Notes under the pieces: model-generated
Told to the model about the DNA's origin: nothing
What the model saw: only the letters and a program-made list of their open reading frames with translations
Database searches by the model: none
Made by a program: the position numbers and the translations under genes
Source: Neolentinus lepideus HHB14362 ss-1
Taxonomy: Eukaryota; Basidiomycota; Agaricomycetes; Gloeophyllales; Gloeophyllaceae
Assembly: GCA_001632425.1 (NCBI GenBank)
Contig: KV425594.1
Span: 187,597-240,067 of the forward strand
Reading direction: 5' to 3'
DNA length: 52,471 nt
Part shown: positions 1 to 14,448 of the stretch, one piece after another
How the letters are laid out: every line of letters begins with the position of its first letter
How positions within the stretch are numbered: position 1 is the stretch's first letter

Positions 1-1742
1 GGGATCTTGAAAATTCGTGTTTGACTATGTGTCTCGGCCATCAGCTTGCTTGACCCCGGGGTCAGGCAGGGTTGATTTACGTGTAAATCTCATAAATTAA
101 CCCAAATATCTGTACTTATATTCGATGGTAAGAGGATTGGCTTCGCAACACGCCGTCCAGATTCAACTTGAGGAATGCGAATACAATGCATAGCGCTATG
201 GGACGGATTGGCAGTAAGATTTTCCATTCTTCCCCGGTGAAATGGGGAGCTACGGTCACCGTCTTGCTCGGTCCCAAGTAGAATTCGCCATCTGTTTTGT
301 TGCTCCCGTCGAGCGAACATCTGGTATAGCAAACTCAAACGTGCTACAAAATATGCAGTGGGATGTTCTATTCCAGAAATGTGGCTCTCTGATGGAGAAG
401 AGGATCGAACTTGCTGCAACTTACCTCTTATATGTCACTCTTCGTCCAGACTCTAAAGACTAACTGTTTTAACTGTAGCATGAACATCGGACCCCCACAA
501 CGAATGCTAACTGATGGCTCCTCCGGCGTGTAGAAATCCAACCTGTTGACAGGCGACTCTGTCGTCCTGTAGATGCCAAATATCACACTATCTCCAAGTG
601 TCCTCGCTCTGGGTCTCCATATCGAGGCCAGTACGTCTTTCACCACCTACTGGCTTCCAGTACTGTTGAAGCACGCCCACATCGCCCTCCGATTATTGCC
701 ATAAAGCGCCTACGAACGAGTAGCTCCGCTCGACTTCGCTCCCGTACCAGATGTCGTGGCGAGGGTATTAATGCACTTCGAAGGTGTGGATGACGAAAGC
801 CTCGGAGACTAGTCGGCTGCTCAGGACACGGTAAGTGAAGATGTCGAGCGGTGGAGAGAGGTCATGGGCATTGCTCCAGAGAAAATTGAGAGTGACAAAC
901 CGCTGAGAGTACTGGAGTGGGATGGAATGGAGGTGCTGCGACCCTAGTGAGTGTTATCAATGGCTAATGACCTTTGCTTATTGCGTGTAATTTAGATCAG
1001 GCAACTCCCAGCCAAATGCAGTTCTTTGTACCCGACTGTCCACTCGTACGCAGGCTGTTTGAGATGCTGAACAGGAACTAGTAGTTCCTTCTCATCGACA
1101 GTACTGCCCCCATGAAGGGTATCAGCACCGCCATTCCCGCTCCGCGCACATCAGCCTTGTCTTCTCATGCAATCTTCGGCCGCATGTATACGGAGAATTT
1201 TACCGATGTTATAATATCACGATGAGTGGATAAATTTTACCTATAGCGTAGGTCGTGCACCCTTCTGAATGGCATATTTTGTTCAACCGATCCGCTGAAC
1301 CACTAGACGAAAAATATACCGTCCTTGATGTGAGACTAATCTCAAAGCGTCGGCAGCTACTGGATGATATGGATATACTCCACATGACTCTGGATAATTC
1401 TGTGGAAGCAGCAACCTGCAGTGCTCGCAAGAGTCTGCTATACCTATCATCCAGCCTACCGTACTTTCGGCACGGGTATTCGTGACGTGCTGTCAACACA
1501 AGAACTCGAGTCTGCGAAAGCCAGATGTGATAGCAGTGAGAGAGTTCTCAAGGGCGATAAGTGTCAGCTCGAGGGCAGTACAACCTTCACTGCGGAGGGC
1601 CAATTTGTGCACCAAATTGACAATGCCTAGGATGCGGAATTTCTTTCGCACCCCGCCCAAATATGAACCAGCTACATTCAGAATAATCTAATGCTACAAA
1701 GATAGTTACGTATATTGAACATTGTATCAAACACCCAGTCAC
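1..1742. other. Unassigned region left of the monooxygenase
   Basis: I find no gene I can support here. Short open frames occur on both strands but they are interrupted and match no family I know. A plus-strand stretch at about 838-945 has coding-like composition (Glu/Asp/Arg/Trp rich, ending in TAG) and may be a decayed exon. The 3' flank of the monooxygenase begins at the right end. Confidence 0.4.
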
Positions 1743-4374
<2,632 letters not shown>

Positions 4375-5234
4375 CTCTGAGAGGCTGCAATCAGATATGG
4401 GGATCGGAATGTCGAAGAAGACGGGGATCTGGTCGAGCTTATACTCGATCAGCTATGCTCTACCCCGTGGCACAGCCTGTGAGTCCTGTTTCTTGAAAAG
4501 ATAGTCATCTAAGCGAAGCTGATTCTGTTAAGCGATTATGCTGAACCCGGTCTGGAAATACTCGCCGACCGTTAACTCGGTACATTCAAGTGTCAGAGGA
4601 TATGATAGACCGAAGTCCTGATCTTAACCCGTTTTGCTCATCTTGCGCACAGGGAGAGTTCCGCTCTCACAAAGGCCTGGGAGGGTATTTCGAATTCGCC
4701 ACGAAAGAGGAATAAGTTCACATCAAAGTAGCACGCTGGACAGAAGGCTTCCTCGGACCTCCATCTTTTTATGGGATGCTTGAAGACCCGAACATCATAA
4801 TGACGAACTGGGTAGCTTCGCTTGGGAATCAAAGTCGATTCTATGACGAGAAGCATCCTGATAAAATGGACTTAACGTACTCTGCGCTCGGTTAGTGGAT
4901 AGTTATGGTTAACCATTATCTGTGACCAGCGTATACGTTAACTGAATGCAGAAAGTGTTGAAATGGAGGAAGGCTTGACTCTCACCTTGTGCGTAGACCC
5001 TACCTATGGGAAGTCAAAGTACAAACGAAGTAAATGCCTGCTCGAAGGCACATCACATGATGCCAAGTGTCAAGTGAAAACTGGCTTCATTCGTAGGCGC
5101 GATATTCCGCAGCTTCCTTTACCACGTCTATAATACTATTGAATATTGACGTCGGCGCGTTCGATTTTGCGAAGTCCATATAAACACTGTAGAATATCCC
5201 TCCGAGACTGACTAGCAGAGAGCCCAGTAACACC
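4375..5234. other. Coding-like but interrupted sequence upstream of the monooxygenase
   Basis: On the minus strand the frame directly upstream of the monooxygenase ATG stays open for about 28 codons (reads PVFFDIPIPISDC) with no other ATG, and is closed by a TAG near 4460. Further up, 4638-4856 holds an unbroken minus-strand frame of 72 codons rich in aromatic and charged residues (PKRSYPVRHYDVRVFKHP). I do not recognise either. They may be a decayed neighbour gene or unspliced 5' exons. Confidence 0.35.
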
Positions 5235-5960
5235 ATGTCTAGATATACGGTATCAATTCCACCCATTTCAATCTCTCGGGTGATCCCGAGATTGATCCCG
5301 CCTGCTGCTGCTACTCCTGTACATCACTCCGATGGCTCTGCCAACCGTCTATTTTCACTAGAGAATTTCGATCCACCTGCTCTGCCTACTCCGAACCTGT
5401 ATCCTGAGCCTATAGGCTATACCTTGTCCTAGCTCTGATAACGAGGTCTCTGAGTTTGACTCCGAACTTTCTGAACTCCAGCCTGCGGAACCAGAGCCTT
5501 ATTACCTAGTAGTCTAGTACCGACCTATGCAATATTCAAGCGATTGCCGACACTGATGCATTCATCCGTGCTTTGCCAGAAGCCAGGCTTGACGATCGCC
5601 ACTCTGGACCGCGGAGATGCAGGAACGTCTTCTAAACCCTCCGCAAGAGGTAGACCCATCGTTTTGTAATTTGCTAGTTTACGGCGGCACATTGACGATC
5701 CTGTTGTGGATGACATCCTTCAGGGCTCCCCAGCATCACTTATCCCGGCTGCCATCTACGCAGCGGAGCTGAATATTCAAATCTTTGGACGTAACCTGAT
5801 ACAGTCCTCTGCCGAACTTCAGGCCGGGTGCACACCTCGTCGATGATGGCAAGCTCTACGTATCATCAGGGAGCCTAGAATACAACGTACAGAAGCCTCG
5901 GGAGTCATAGTGGCTGCACTCGGCGGACATAGTGCAGACTTCGATAGTCTATTCGAAATA
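5235..5960 (+). pseudogene. Degenerate coding remnant, possibly of a mobile element
   Basis: Several plus-strand pieces read like one protein broken by frameshifts and stops. They are a Pro/Ser-rich piece (5235-5432), an acidic piece with SSDNEVSEFDSELSEL (about 5432-5517), a piece with TDAFIRALPEARLDD (about 5528-5605), a piece with RRHIDDPVVDDILQGSP then IYAAELNIQIFG (about 5692-5850), and a final piece with AALGGHSADFDSLFEIR ending in TAA (about 5912-5964). I cannot name the family. The scattered frames cannot be joined by plausible short introns, so I call it a remnant with low confidence. Confidence 0.3.
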
Positions 5961-6348
5961 CGTTAATGAGACCTATCTGCTGTGCGATATCAGATAGCGC
6001 ATTTCCTAAATGGCGTCAATGGACCTGGGGTTGAGGTCATCATATGCGTGTCCATATGCTGAATGTAGATTAAGATTACCGGCCGAAATGAATAATTTGT
6101 ACTGAGGTCGTAGCCCGGTCGTGATGCACGCAGGCTGCCTGTCTTGAAAACTTCCCTCTGACTGTGACACGTCTGACTTTCACAAGGATGGGCACCTTCG
6201 TGACTCATGTGCAACAATCGGCATCCGGATGAGAAAGGTTAACGGTGTTTCAGAAATGTCCTGTTATGAAAGCTTTGGAGGTGGACGCCACAGAAAGCCT
6301 TACCTTGTTTAGGAACTATCTCATAGTAGGAAGCTCCGACCAGGATCG
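5961..6348. other. Intergenic, hydrolase upstream region
   Basis: No gene, repeat or conserved site is visible. It contains the presumed promoter of the hydrolase at 6349. Confidence 0.5.
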
Positions 6349-7378
6349 ATGCATTATTGGCTCGATCCTCCCAGCACCTACACAAACCCTGTGAAGCCGG
6401 ACTTATTTCACGATCTGTTTCATATTGTCACGCAGGGCACGATGAACGAGGATCAAACAAAGACCCTGCAAGCATGGAGGGAGAGATTGGCTCAGACGCC
6501 GAAGGAAAAGCACGAGGTTAGGATAATGACGGGCAAAACTCCTGCGCTTGCATGTGCGATAGACCAAAGGTTCTCCTTCACGGCCTACATACCAAAATGC
6601 CACAAGTTCGATGGCCCTGAGCTGCCGCTACTTGTTCTCGTGCACGGGGCGACACGGAATTCGCACATGGGGACCATGCTGGATTTCGCAGAGGAATGCG
6701 GATGTGTAATCCTCGCACCCTTGTTTCCTTGTGGAATAATAGCCCTTACTGGTAAATTTCTGCTCCTGATCTTATCGCGATAGACCCTGAGAACAAAGTG
6801 CAGAGCTCCACAATTACAGGACCTTGGTATACCGGGGCATTCGATTCGATCAAATCCTCCTGTCGATGATTGAGCAGGCGTCCTGCATTTGGCGAATCCG
6901 CACGGACAAGTTCTTTTTGCACGGGTTCAGTGCAGGAGGTCAATTCTGTCACAGATTCTTCTATCTTTATCCCCAACTGCTCCTGGGAGTTTCAATCGGC
7001 GCGCCTGGGAGTATCACATTGCCACGAAAAGATCGTCCTTGGCCTGAGGGCATCGCGGACATTACTCAAGTGTTCGACATCAAGAGTACGTGCGGCGGTG
7101 ATCATGTGCCAAATTTCGCAGCCATGGCAAAGGTGCCCTTGCAGTTTGTTGTTGGAGAAAGAGACATAGAGACATCAGCGTTGAGTGACAATCTGGGTCC
7201 TGAAGTTGCGGGAGGAGGAAATCGGATCAACAGAATTACTGCTTTACGGGATGCATGGAAAGAGGTGGGCATAAATGGCGTGCTCGATATCGTACCAGGA
7301 GTAGGCCATGAGGGAGGAAAAGTTACACCTAAAGTGCAGCACTTTCTTCTGCCGTTGGTAAAAGGCGTTAGCATCTGA
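6349..7378 (+). CDS. Alpha/beta hydrolase, poly(3-hydroxybutyrate) depolymerase-like
   Basis: Predicted serine esterase/hydrolase of 325 residues from two exons, 6349-6751 and 6804-7378. The 52-base intron (GTAAAT...GTGCAG) is the only GT-AG pair I found that keeps phase and restores the family-like join ELHNYRTLVYRGIRFDQ. Visible features are an oxyanion-side motif LVLVHGATRNS near residue 100, the nucleophile elbow HGFSAGGQ with Ser177, VSIGAPG shortly after, and the likely catalytic histidine in PGVGHEGG near the C-terminus. No signal peptide is evident, so it is probably intracellular. A second in-frame ATG at 6442 is an alternative start. It stands alone and upstream of TOP3 on the same strand. 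The substrate is unknown; the depolymerase label reflects fold resemblance only. Confidence 0.8.
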
Positions 7379-7596
7379 CACGTATTTGCTCGGAGACCGA
7401 GCGTAGAACCCACTTGTTAATATTTTCTGTAATACTTGCTGTAAGTTTCTATGTTCGTTCTGCCACACATGCCCTTCCCAAGGGGAGCACATAGGTAGGA
7501 AAAATTTAGGCAAGAGAATTGCAGGAGAATGTCACACCGCGCACCTTCGGTGCTGTGACCATACACTGTCACATTTATCACGTGATATTTGTCCTG

Positions 7597-7630
7597 ACGC
7601 GTCGCGTCATCAGGCGACGTTCATCGCCTG
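7597..7630. promoter_or_regulatory. MluI-box-like site and hairpin upstream of TOP3
   Basis: ACGCGT at 7597-7602 matches the MCB core bound by MBF-type regulators of S-phase genes in fungi. Just downstream, 7611-7630 is an inverted repeat (CAGGCGA, six-base spacer, TCGCCTG). Both lie 130-160 bases before the topoisomerase III start, a sensible place for cell-cycle control of a replication/recombination enzyme. The regulatory role is inferred. The rest of 7379-7757 holds nothing else I can identify. Confidence 0.35.
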
Positions 7631-7757
7631 ATTGTTAATCTCTTACCTGCTGCATCATCCGCCACACTTACACTATCCTCTCGCTTAGAAAAAATCTCCC
7701 ACTTTTCTTAGACGTCTAGACACTACGAGGAATCACAACTTCTAGCTCTTCGATCCG

Positions 7758-10700
7758 ATGAACGTTCTGTGCGTCGCTGAGAAGCCTTCAATAGCACGCT
7801 CTATAAGCCAGATTCTCTCGGGAGGACATTTTGAGACTGTAAGCTGTTTAAGTCTGTCTGAAAGCACTGATGTGAACAATTGCGCAGAGACAAACTGGAA
7901 ATCAATACATAAGGAACTTCGTTTTCGACTACCCTCAGACCCGGGCAAAATTCACAGTTACGGCCGTCTCGGGCCATCTGCTCTCTCATGACTTTGATGC
8001 GGCCTACGCGAAGTGGAACTCTTGCGACCCTTTTGTTCTATTCGAGGCGCCTGTGTACGCAAGTGTCTCCAAGGACAAGAAGACCATCGAGCGTAATCTC
8101 ATCAACGAGGCCAAGCGAGCGCAGATGCTCATGATATGGACTGATTGTGATAGAGAGGGCGAGAACATTGGTGCAGAGATTGCAAACATTTGTCGACGTG
8201 CCAATCGGAATATCACTGTGAAAAGGGCGAGGTTTAGTGCTATTATTGCTCAGTGAGTGCCCTCGCCAGATTATATTATGCACCGACGTGATGCGATACT
8301 TGCCATAGGCAGATTCATAACGCAGCACAACATCCTGGCGAGCTTGACATGGCGCAAGCATATTCTGTCGATGCGCGCACTGAACTTGATCTGCGGATCG
8401 GAGCTGCACTTACGCGATTCCAGACACTGACCCTGCAAGCAAGACTTCCGGCCGAGTTAGGTGAAGGTGTCTTGTCATACGGTAACCCAGTCATTCCTGC
8501 ACTTCCAGTACACTCTGGCTGACCTCATCCTAAGGGCCCTGCCAGTTTCCAACTCTGGGATTCGTTGTAGCGCGATACAATCAAGTACAAGCATTCGTTC
8601 CCGAGACTTTTTATTATATCTACCTAAGCCTTGTCTCACCTCCAACGGCAACCTCAGACGGAGAAAGAGAAACCGTCTTCATGTGGAAACGAGGGCATTT
8701 GTTCGAGGCCGAAGTCGTCTTCGCGCTTTATGAGGGCGTCATGGAGAACCCACGTGTCACCGTTCGTAAGGTCACGAAGAAGCAAACAAAAAAATGGTTG
8801 GAACTTACGCCAGCATGTCATATTGCACCACTAATCCTTCCTCGCACACCAGGAAGCCCTTACCTCTGACTACAGTCGAACTTCAGAAAGCAGGTTCCAG
8901 ATTGCTGAAGTTGGCTCCTAAGACGGTCCTCGACGTATATCCTGTTCCTGTCTCCATGATTCTGTCAGTTAACATCTCGCATATGCAGATCGCAGAGAAG
9001 CTCTATCAGCAAGGGTTCCTGTCATATCCGCGTACCGAGACTGACCAATTCGACCCTCAATTCGATTTCATGTCTTTGATCCAGAAGCAGACGGCAGACG
9101 GTGTTTGGGGCAACTTTGCGGCATCGTAAGTGCAGCAAAGGCTCGCATATGTTCCACATCCAAGACTTTAGCTCATTGATGTCGTCATTAGTCTTCAGCA
9201 GGGCGGTTTTAATCAGCCTCGCAAGGGAAAGAACAATGACAAAGCCCATCCTCCTATTCATCCTACTGCGCATGCCGGAAACCTCACAGGAAACGAGAAG
9301 AGAGTCTATGACTTCATCACGCGTCGCTTCCTAGCGTGTTGCTCGAAAGATGCAGTCGGATCTGAGACAATCGTCGAGGTCACTTGCGGAGGGGAAGAGT
9401 TCTCCGCTACAGGTTTCTCTCCTCTCTTTGATAGCGACCTCGTTAACTTACTGAACTCGCAACAGGTCTGATCGTGCTCGAGCGCAACTATTTGGAGGTA
9501 TATCCGTATGACAAGTGGAGTAGCATGGAGATACCGGATTTTACAGAAGGTCAGGAGATCATGCCTTCAGTATGTGAGATGAGAGAGGGACAGACGACTA
9601 GTCCGTCCTTGCTCACTGAGGCGGACTTGGTCAGCCTGATGGACAAGAACGGCATTGGTAGGTTTGAAAAATTCTCAAATACAGTACGAGCTAACTGGAT
9701 AGCGCATCGCGGTACGAATCTTGGGCACTTGCAGGTACGGACGCGACTATTGCCCAGCACATTGATACCATCATCAAGCGTGACTATGTCATCGAGCGTC
9801 ACGAGGGACAAACCAAGTATTTGGTACCGTCTACGCTTGGAATTGGGTTGATAGAAGGATATAATGGCATTGGCCTGGAGCGCAGTCTCAGTAAGCCTCA
9901 GCTTCGACGTGAGGTGAGTCGCGATGCTTATTGCGGGTATTCATGGTCTGTCACACTGGTATCGAATGTCAGACAGAGCGAAGCATGGTCCAAGTCTGCG
10001 AAGGTACGAAGTCGAAGAACGACATGCTAGTTGAAAGTATCAACCAATACAAGGCTATGTTCATCACGGCTAAGCGGGAGTTTGACAAGGTCATCCAGGT
10101 CTGTATTGTCTGTGAGGCATATCATCTCGTTAGTGACTCGCGGATGATCCTAGAGCGTTCGCACACGTTTGCAGGGCAATGGGGATAGGGCCGGCGTGCA
10201 GGCTGCAGGACGCGGAGGAGGAGGTGGTAGAGGTGGTGGTGGTGGCGGCGGAGGAGATGGCGGTGGCGGTGGCAATGGAGGTGGTCCTGGTGCGGGACCC
10301 GGTCGAGGCCGTGGCGCACCTCGCGGACGAGGAACTTCCTCTGCTCCTCGAAGCTCGCGGGGTGACCGTGGGCGCGCCACGAAACCTAGACGAAGGACCG
10401 AGGGATCGTACAACGATGACTCGAATAATAATAGTATGATGATTCCGGTCTCGTTCAACATGAGCTTGCTAATCTTCATTGGGAAGATTTCCCGACGGGG
10501 CCGCCTCCTCCGCCGGGAGTACAATCTCGATCTCGACCGTCAGTGGATCGGGAATGTCATTGTAATGTGTCGGCTGCAGAGCGTGCTGTGACAAGGGAAG
10601 TGCCAAACAAAGGGCGACGATTTTGGACGTGTGGAGTCGACGCGGACGATGGATGCGGCTTTTTTGAGTGGATCGACGGTCCGTCTTCGCAACGTGGACC

Positions 10701-11653
10701 AAGCGCTCCTCCACCTCCACCAAAGACTATCCCAGCGAAAAGGTCTATTTCCATCCAATCAGTAAGCTGAACTCATTGTCTTCCGAACTTCGATTTGAGA
10801 AAAGTTACAGGATTTCGCTACTCGAAACTCGGGGTCGTCAAAACGATGCCTTTGTGACATGACGGCTGTTTTCAGGACAGTAACCAAAGATGGGCCAAAC
10901 CAAGGAAAGCGATTTTGGGCTTGTCCAAATTCTCAGAAGGCAAAATGCAACTTCTTCGAATGGGCAGAAGACGAGGGCAGGAGCAATTCCCCAATAATTC
11001 GGAATCAATCGACAGGCCAACCTTCCGATACTTGCTATGAGGTACGCGTCGCCAGTGAAGCTTTCTGTACGCATTTCTCAGTTTTCTCTTGAGACAGTGT
11101 GGTCAAACTGGCCACTGGGCTAGTTGTATGTGACTTGGCCCACGAAAATTTGTGGAATGCTGACCACTGTCCCGCCATAGCTTGCCCAAAGAATTCGCCA
11201 CCACAGATGCGGTCTTTCGGGTCCAGGAGGAACATAAACGGAACAGGCTCCTGCTCCAAGTGTGGAGAGGAAGGTCATTTTAGCAATGGTGGGTATAACT
11301 CTTGACGTCGGAGACTTCCTAGGCTTGATATGAAATTGGCTGGATCAGCCTGTCCTCGAGGTAGCATTGGAGTTAAGACGAGGTCGAGTGCCGCCACCAC
11401 CGGCAAATGCTACAACTGTGACGAACCGGGCCATTTTAGCAACGGTACGTCTTCTCCGGTGAGAGAACCACTGTTATGAATGATGTATTCAGCGTGTCCG
11501 AACGGCGAGCGCCCAAGCAAGCGACTCACAGTCGGCACAAGAGGATCGAAGCGAGGTCGTAGCAGTCGTGGCGGTTCTTCAAGGGGCGGCAGCAAAGAAA
11601 CCAGCAAGCGGGGTAGAAAGAGATCTAACTTCAATGCAGCCGATGAGTTCTAG
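7758..11653 (+). CDS. TOP3: DNA topoisomerase III (type IA), with GRF and CCHC zinc fingers
   Basis: Type IA topoisomerase that passes single strands through a transient break; in eukaryotes it works with a RecQ helicase and RMI1 to dissolve recombination intermediates in the nucleus. The start at 7758 gives VLCVAEKPSIARSI (Toprim), followed after an intron by FVFDYPQTRAKFTVT and VSGHLLSHDFD. The Toprim acidic triad is in WTDCDREGENIG. DLRIGAALTRFQT and SYGPCQFPTLGF follow. The active-site tyrosine is in GFLSYPRTETD, then KAHPPIHPTAHAG. After the core come a long Gly-rich/RGG segment (about 10205-10330), two GRF zinc fingers (RRFWTCG...CGFFEW and KRFWACP...CNFFEW), and three CX2CX4HX4C knuckles (CYECGQTGHWASSC, CSKCGEEGHFSNAC, CYNCDEPGHFSNAC). 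The tail is basic and ends at TAG 11651-11653. About 15 short introns; all junctions checked keep frame. It appears intact. Confidence 0.95.
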
Positions 11654-12920
11654 CAGTGTATTCTCTCTCGTCGTTCTCCAGGCCAAAATGCAGCCTCAAA
11701 TATTGACTTTTCTCGACATCGTTGTGTGGAAACACGACACCAAAGTCTCCTGCACTCAGGGAGTAGTCCAAGAAACACGATCCGCCGGACCCGCTTGTCT
11801 CGTCTTGGTTGACATTACACAGATCTCTGTCGCCCATGGCTGCGAAGAATTATTGATGCTGCGAAGATCCAGCGCCGTTGTCTAGTCCGATAATGGCCAT
11901 TGGATAGCGGCTTCCGTTCATGCGATGATATACTCCCGATCCAACCCCATCGAGATTGATGAGTTGCCCCGCATTGGACTAGGAAGTTGCTCTTGAGGTA
12001 GACGTTGCTGCTGAATACCTCCCTCTTCCACTCGATGAACAAGAGCTCGCGCCGCACGCGAGCCTTGCGGTGTCTATATTCAGTTTCTCAGTTACCTTTA
12101 TTCTGCCATGTCGTGCGCTGGGTTAAGTATTTCCAAGGAAAGGTGTGAGAAACTACCAATACCATCCAACTTGGCAGACAACAGACACTTGCTTAGAAAG
12201 CCAGATTGGCATATTTTACCATTCGTGACCTTGCTTTATCTCTTATTCGTTCTGTGAGTTGTTTCTTCGAATGCCTATCATTGACTAATATGTCATTTGA
12301 TTGTTGAGGGACAGGAGTAATATAAGCACATTGTGCATTGTCTTGAGCCTATATCGGCTGTTGTATCGATCTTCAGACAACGCCAATGCAACAGACATCG
12401 CCATTGATTTGCATCTCGTCGGGCTCAAGATAGCCGCTGGTCTGTGTTCTTCGCGAGCGTCGTCCACGAACGACCCTCCGTGTATCCGCCAGGTCACGCA
12501 GACTCCGTACTCGTTCATGCTCTGAACTTTGAATCATTAGTCTCCTGCTAGGAACATAGCCATCAAGTGGTCCAGGCCGTCTACATGGAGTGAATAGACC
12601 TCCACAGTCTCTTCGGTTCAATATATAGAAAGTAACCTATTGCAAAAGTCGTGGCATTAATGGCGAGGAGAATTTTAGGCGTATGGGTGACATATATCCT
12701 GTATGTTCCCAGAATTGACACCGGTGGCGGCAGTTATGTTCTGAAGTACAACGAGAATCTGTCCCATTGAATTTGCCGCCTACGACGCGTATTAGCCTCC
12801 ATTACAATATTCTAATTATGACCTGGACCGGCTGTGTGAAAACCACTCGGATTCGAAAATACTCTATAACGCCCTTGCACAGGGTCGCACCTACATAGTG
12901 AATATTATGGCCCCCGCACT
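11654..12920. other. Unassigned region after TOP3
   Basis: No gene I can name. Minus-strand frames at 11631-11837 (reads DRDLCNVNQDETSGSGG) and 11815-12057 are open and could belong to one decayed or unrecognised gene, but joining them requires passing stops. From 12060 to 12900 I see no coding signal, repeat or RNA gene. Confidence 0.35.
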
Positions 12921-14448
12921 TCATCTATCCGTGTCTGTGAGGGTAATCACTGGTAGTGAAACACGGTGCCGATTTCCCTTGTCGGGCTCACTTTCGGGCA
13001 GTTCTGCAATTGATAAAGACGGTGCTACAACCTGCCGTGAAATTCGAGTGCCCAGACCGAATAGCGATAATTCAGGTCGCGTCCGGACGTATAACATGAC
13101 ATTGAATACCGGACCAATACGAAAAATGACATCGCACAGAAATGTGACACCAGTGGGTATGACGCTTTGTGTCGGTATCTTGGGGTATGGATGCGCAAAC
13201 TGGTACCATCTGGCGATAGACATTGGAACCACTGTTGCCGAATAAACAGCTGGATATCTGCCCAGTCCCATGAGCTCACAAGTCTCTTCGAAGCTGACGA
13301 GTTTGACTTACGCAAGCATTGATAAAGACAATTTGCCTGAGTTTTCTGTGTTCACTGCGCGGCGGTGGACATGAAACTTCCACCAATGTACGCCATCGAC
13401 CGTGACATTTCCTCTCCAGAGAAAATATAGAGGGATGTAGGCAGCAACAGATGCGATTAAAGTGGTCCACATCCAGATATACTCTCCGGCGAGACGCTGG
13501 ACAGTGTACTTCTCCCCTATCCAGCACCAGCTCTGTATGCATAAGGTCGCACACACCGACGATGAGATCGCGAAACAAACAGAACAGGTCTTACTCACGG
13601 GAGTTGGTCGGTCGAAATATTCTCCTCTTACTCTACTCATCACGACACTGATGGGGATGAAAAGGGACAGGAAGAGGCAAATGATCAAAACAACAGCTCA
13701 GGCTACCAACATACTCTGAGCATAGCGTGGCTTCCCCCACAGCACAACGAATGTGTGCAACGCGATGACCTGTGGGATCTTAACCAGGATGCTCCAGAGA
13801 GATAGGCTAGTACATACTAAGGTTATCATGGCCGTACCAGTCTCTCCCATTACCTGTACGGAACCTGGAGACTTCAATTAGGATCAAACATGTAGCGTAA
13901 TTGCAGAGGAAATATCCACCTTGCATCGTGCAGAAGGAACCTGTATAGACTTTTCCCTCGTATGCCCACTTGACATTGGCTATGCCACCCAATGCTTCCA
14001 AGGTCCCGAAAATGAACAGGAATAACTACGTGCCTGTGGATAAGTCACATCTTGAGACTATCGCGCCAAGTAACTCACGACGTAAAGATCTACGGGTCGC
14101 TCTATGGGGCCGTTTGTTACTCTTCCTCGATATCGACTGCTGATGAAATTTCGCTGGTAGTTCAGATGTCAGAATGTCTCTGCATCGTTCAGTGAAGCGA
14201 AAGGCGTACCAATGAAATGAGGAATAGAATCATTATGGACGAGAGAGCAACAGTTGCAGCTTCGACACTGAACTAGACAAAACTGTCAGCATTCCTTCCC
14301 TCCATTCTGATTATTGAGAAGTCGTACTTACAGCGATACCGATACTCTGGGCTCTTGTCAGACAGTGTATAGAAGGACCAGAGGGGCCCGACATTAGTGA
14401 CAGAGCAAGATCTTCTGGTGAGCATATCACCCCGGTGTTATTAGCCAT
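12921..14448 (-). pseudogene. Seven-transmembrane GPCR-like receptor A, one in-frame TGA
   Basis: First of three paralogues in the window (with 23175-24783 and 32921-34586). The ATG at 14448 opens MANNTGVICSPEDLA, then IHCLTRAQSIGIA joins SVEAATVALSSIM (TM1). Later exons give RNFISSRYRGR, the hydrophobic LFLFIFGTLEALGGIANVKW, GKVYTGSFCTMQG, VMGETGTAMITL, VIALHTFVVLWGKPRYAQ, the loop SWCWIGEKYTVQRLAGEYIW, IPLYFLWRGNV, then YPAVYSATVVPMSIARWYQF and a final TM plus cytoplasmic tail ending at 12921. Topology and motifs fit fungal Git3/cAMP-receptor-like membrane proteins presumed to sense extracellular cues. Between KPRYAQSMLVA and AVVLIICLFL, in one uninterrupted frame, is TGA at 13698-13700 (plus-strand TCA). 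One base change from TGG would remove it. No intron can skip it, so the gene is either a recent pseudogene or the base is a sequencing error. Confidence 0.75.

Noticed and set aside
10150..10524. Minus-strand Pro/Arg-rich frame opposite the TOP3 Gly tract
   Set aside because: It is the antisense shadow of the Gly-rich segment of TOP3.
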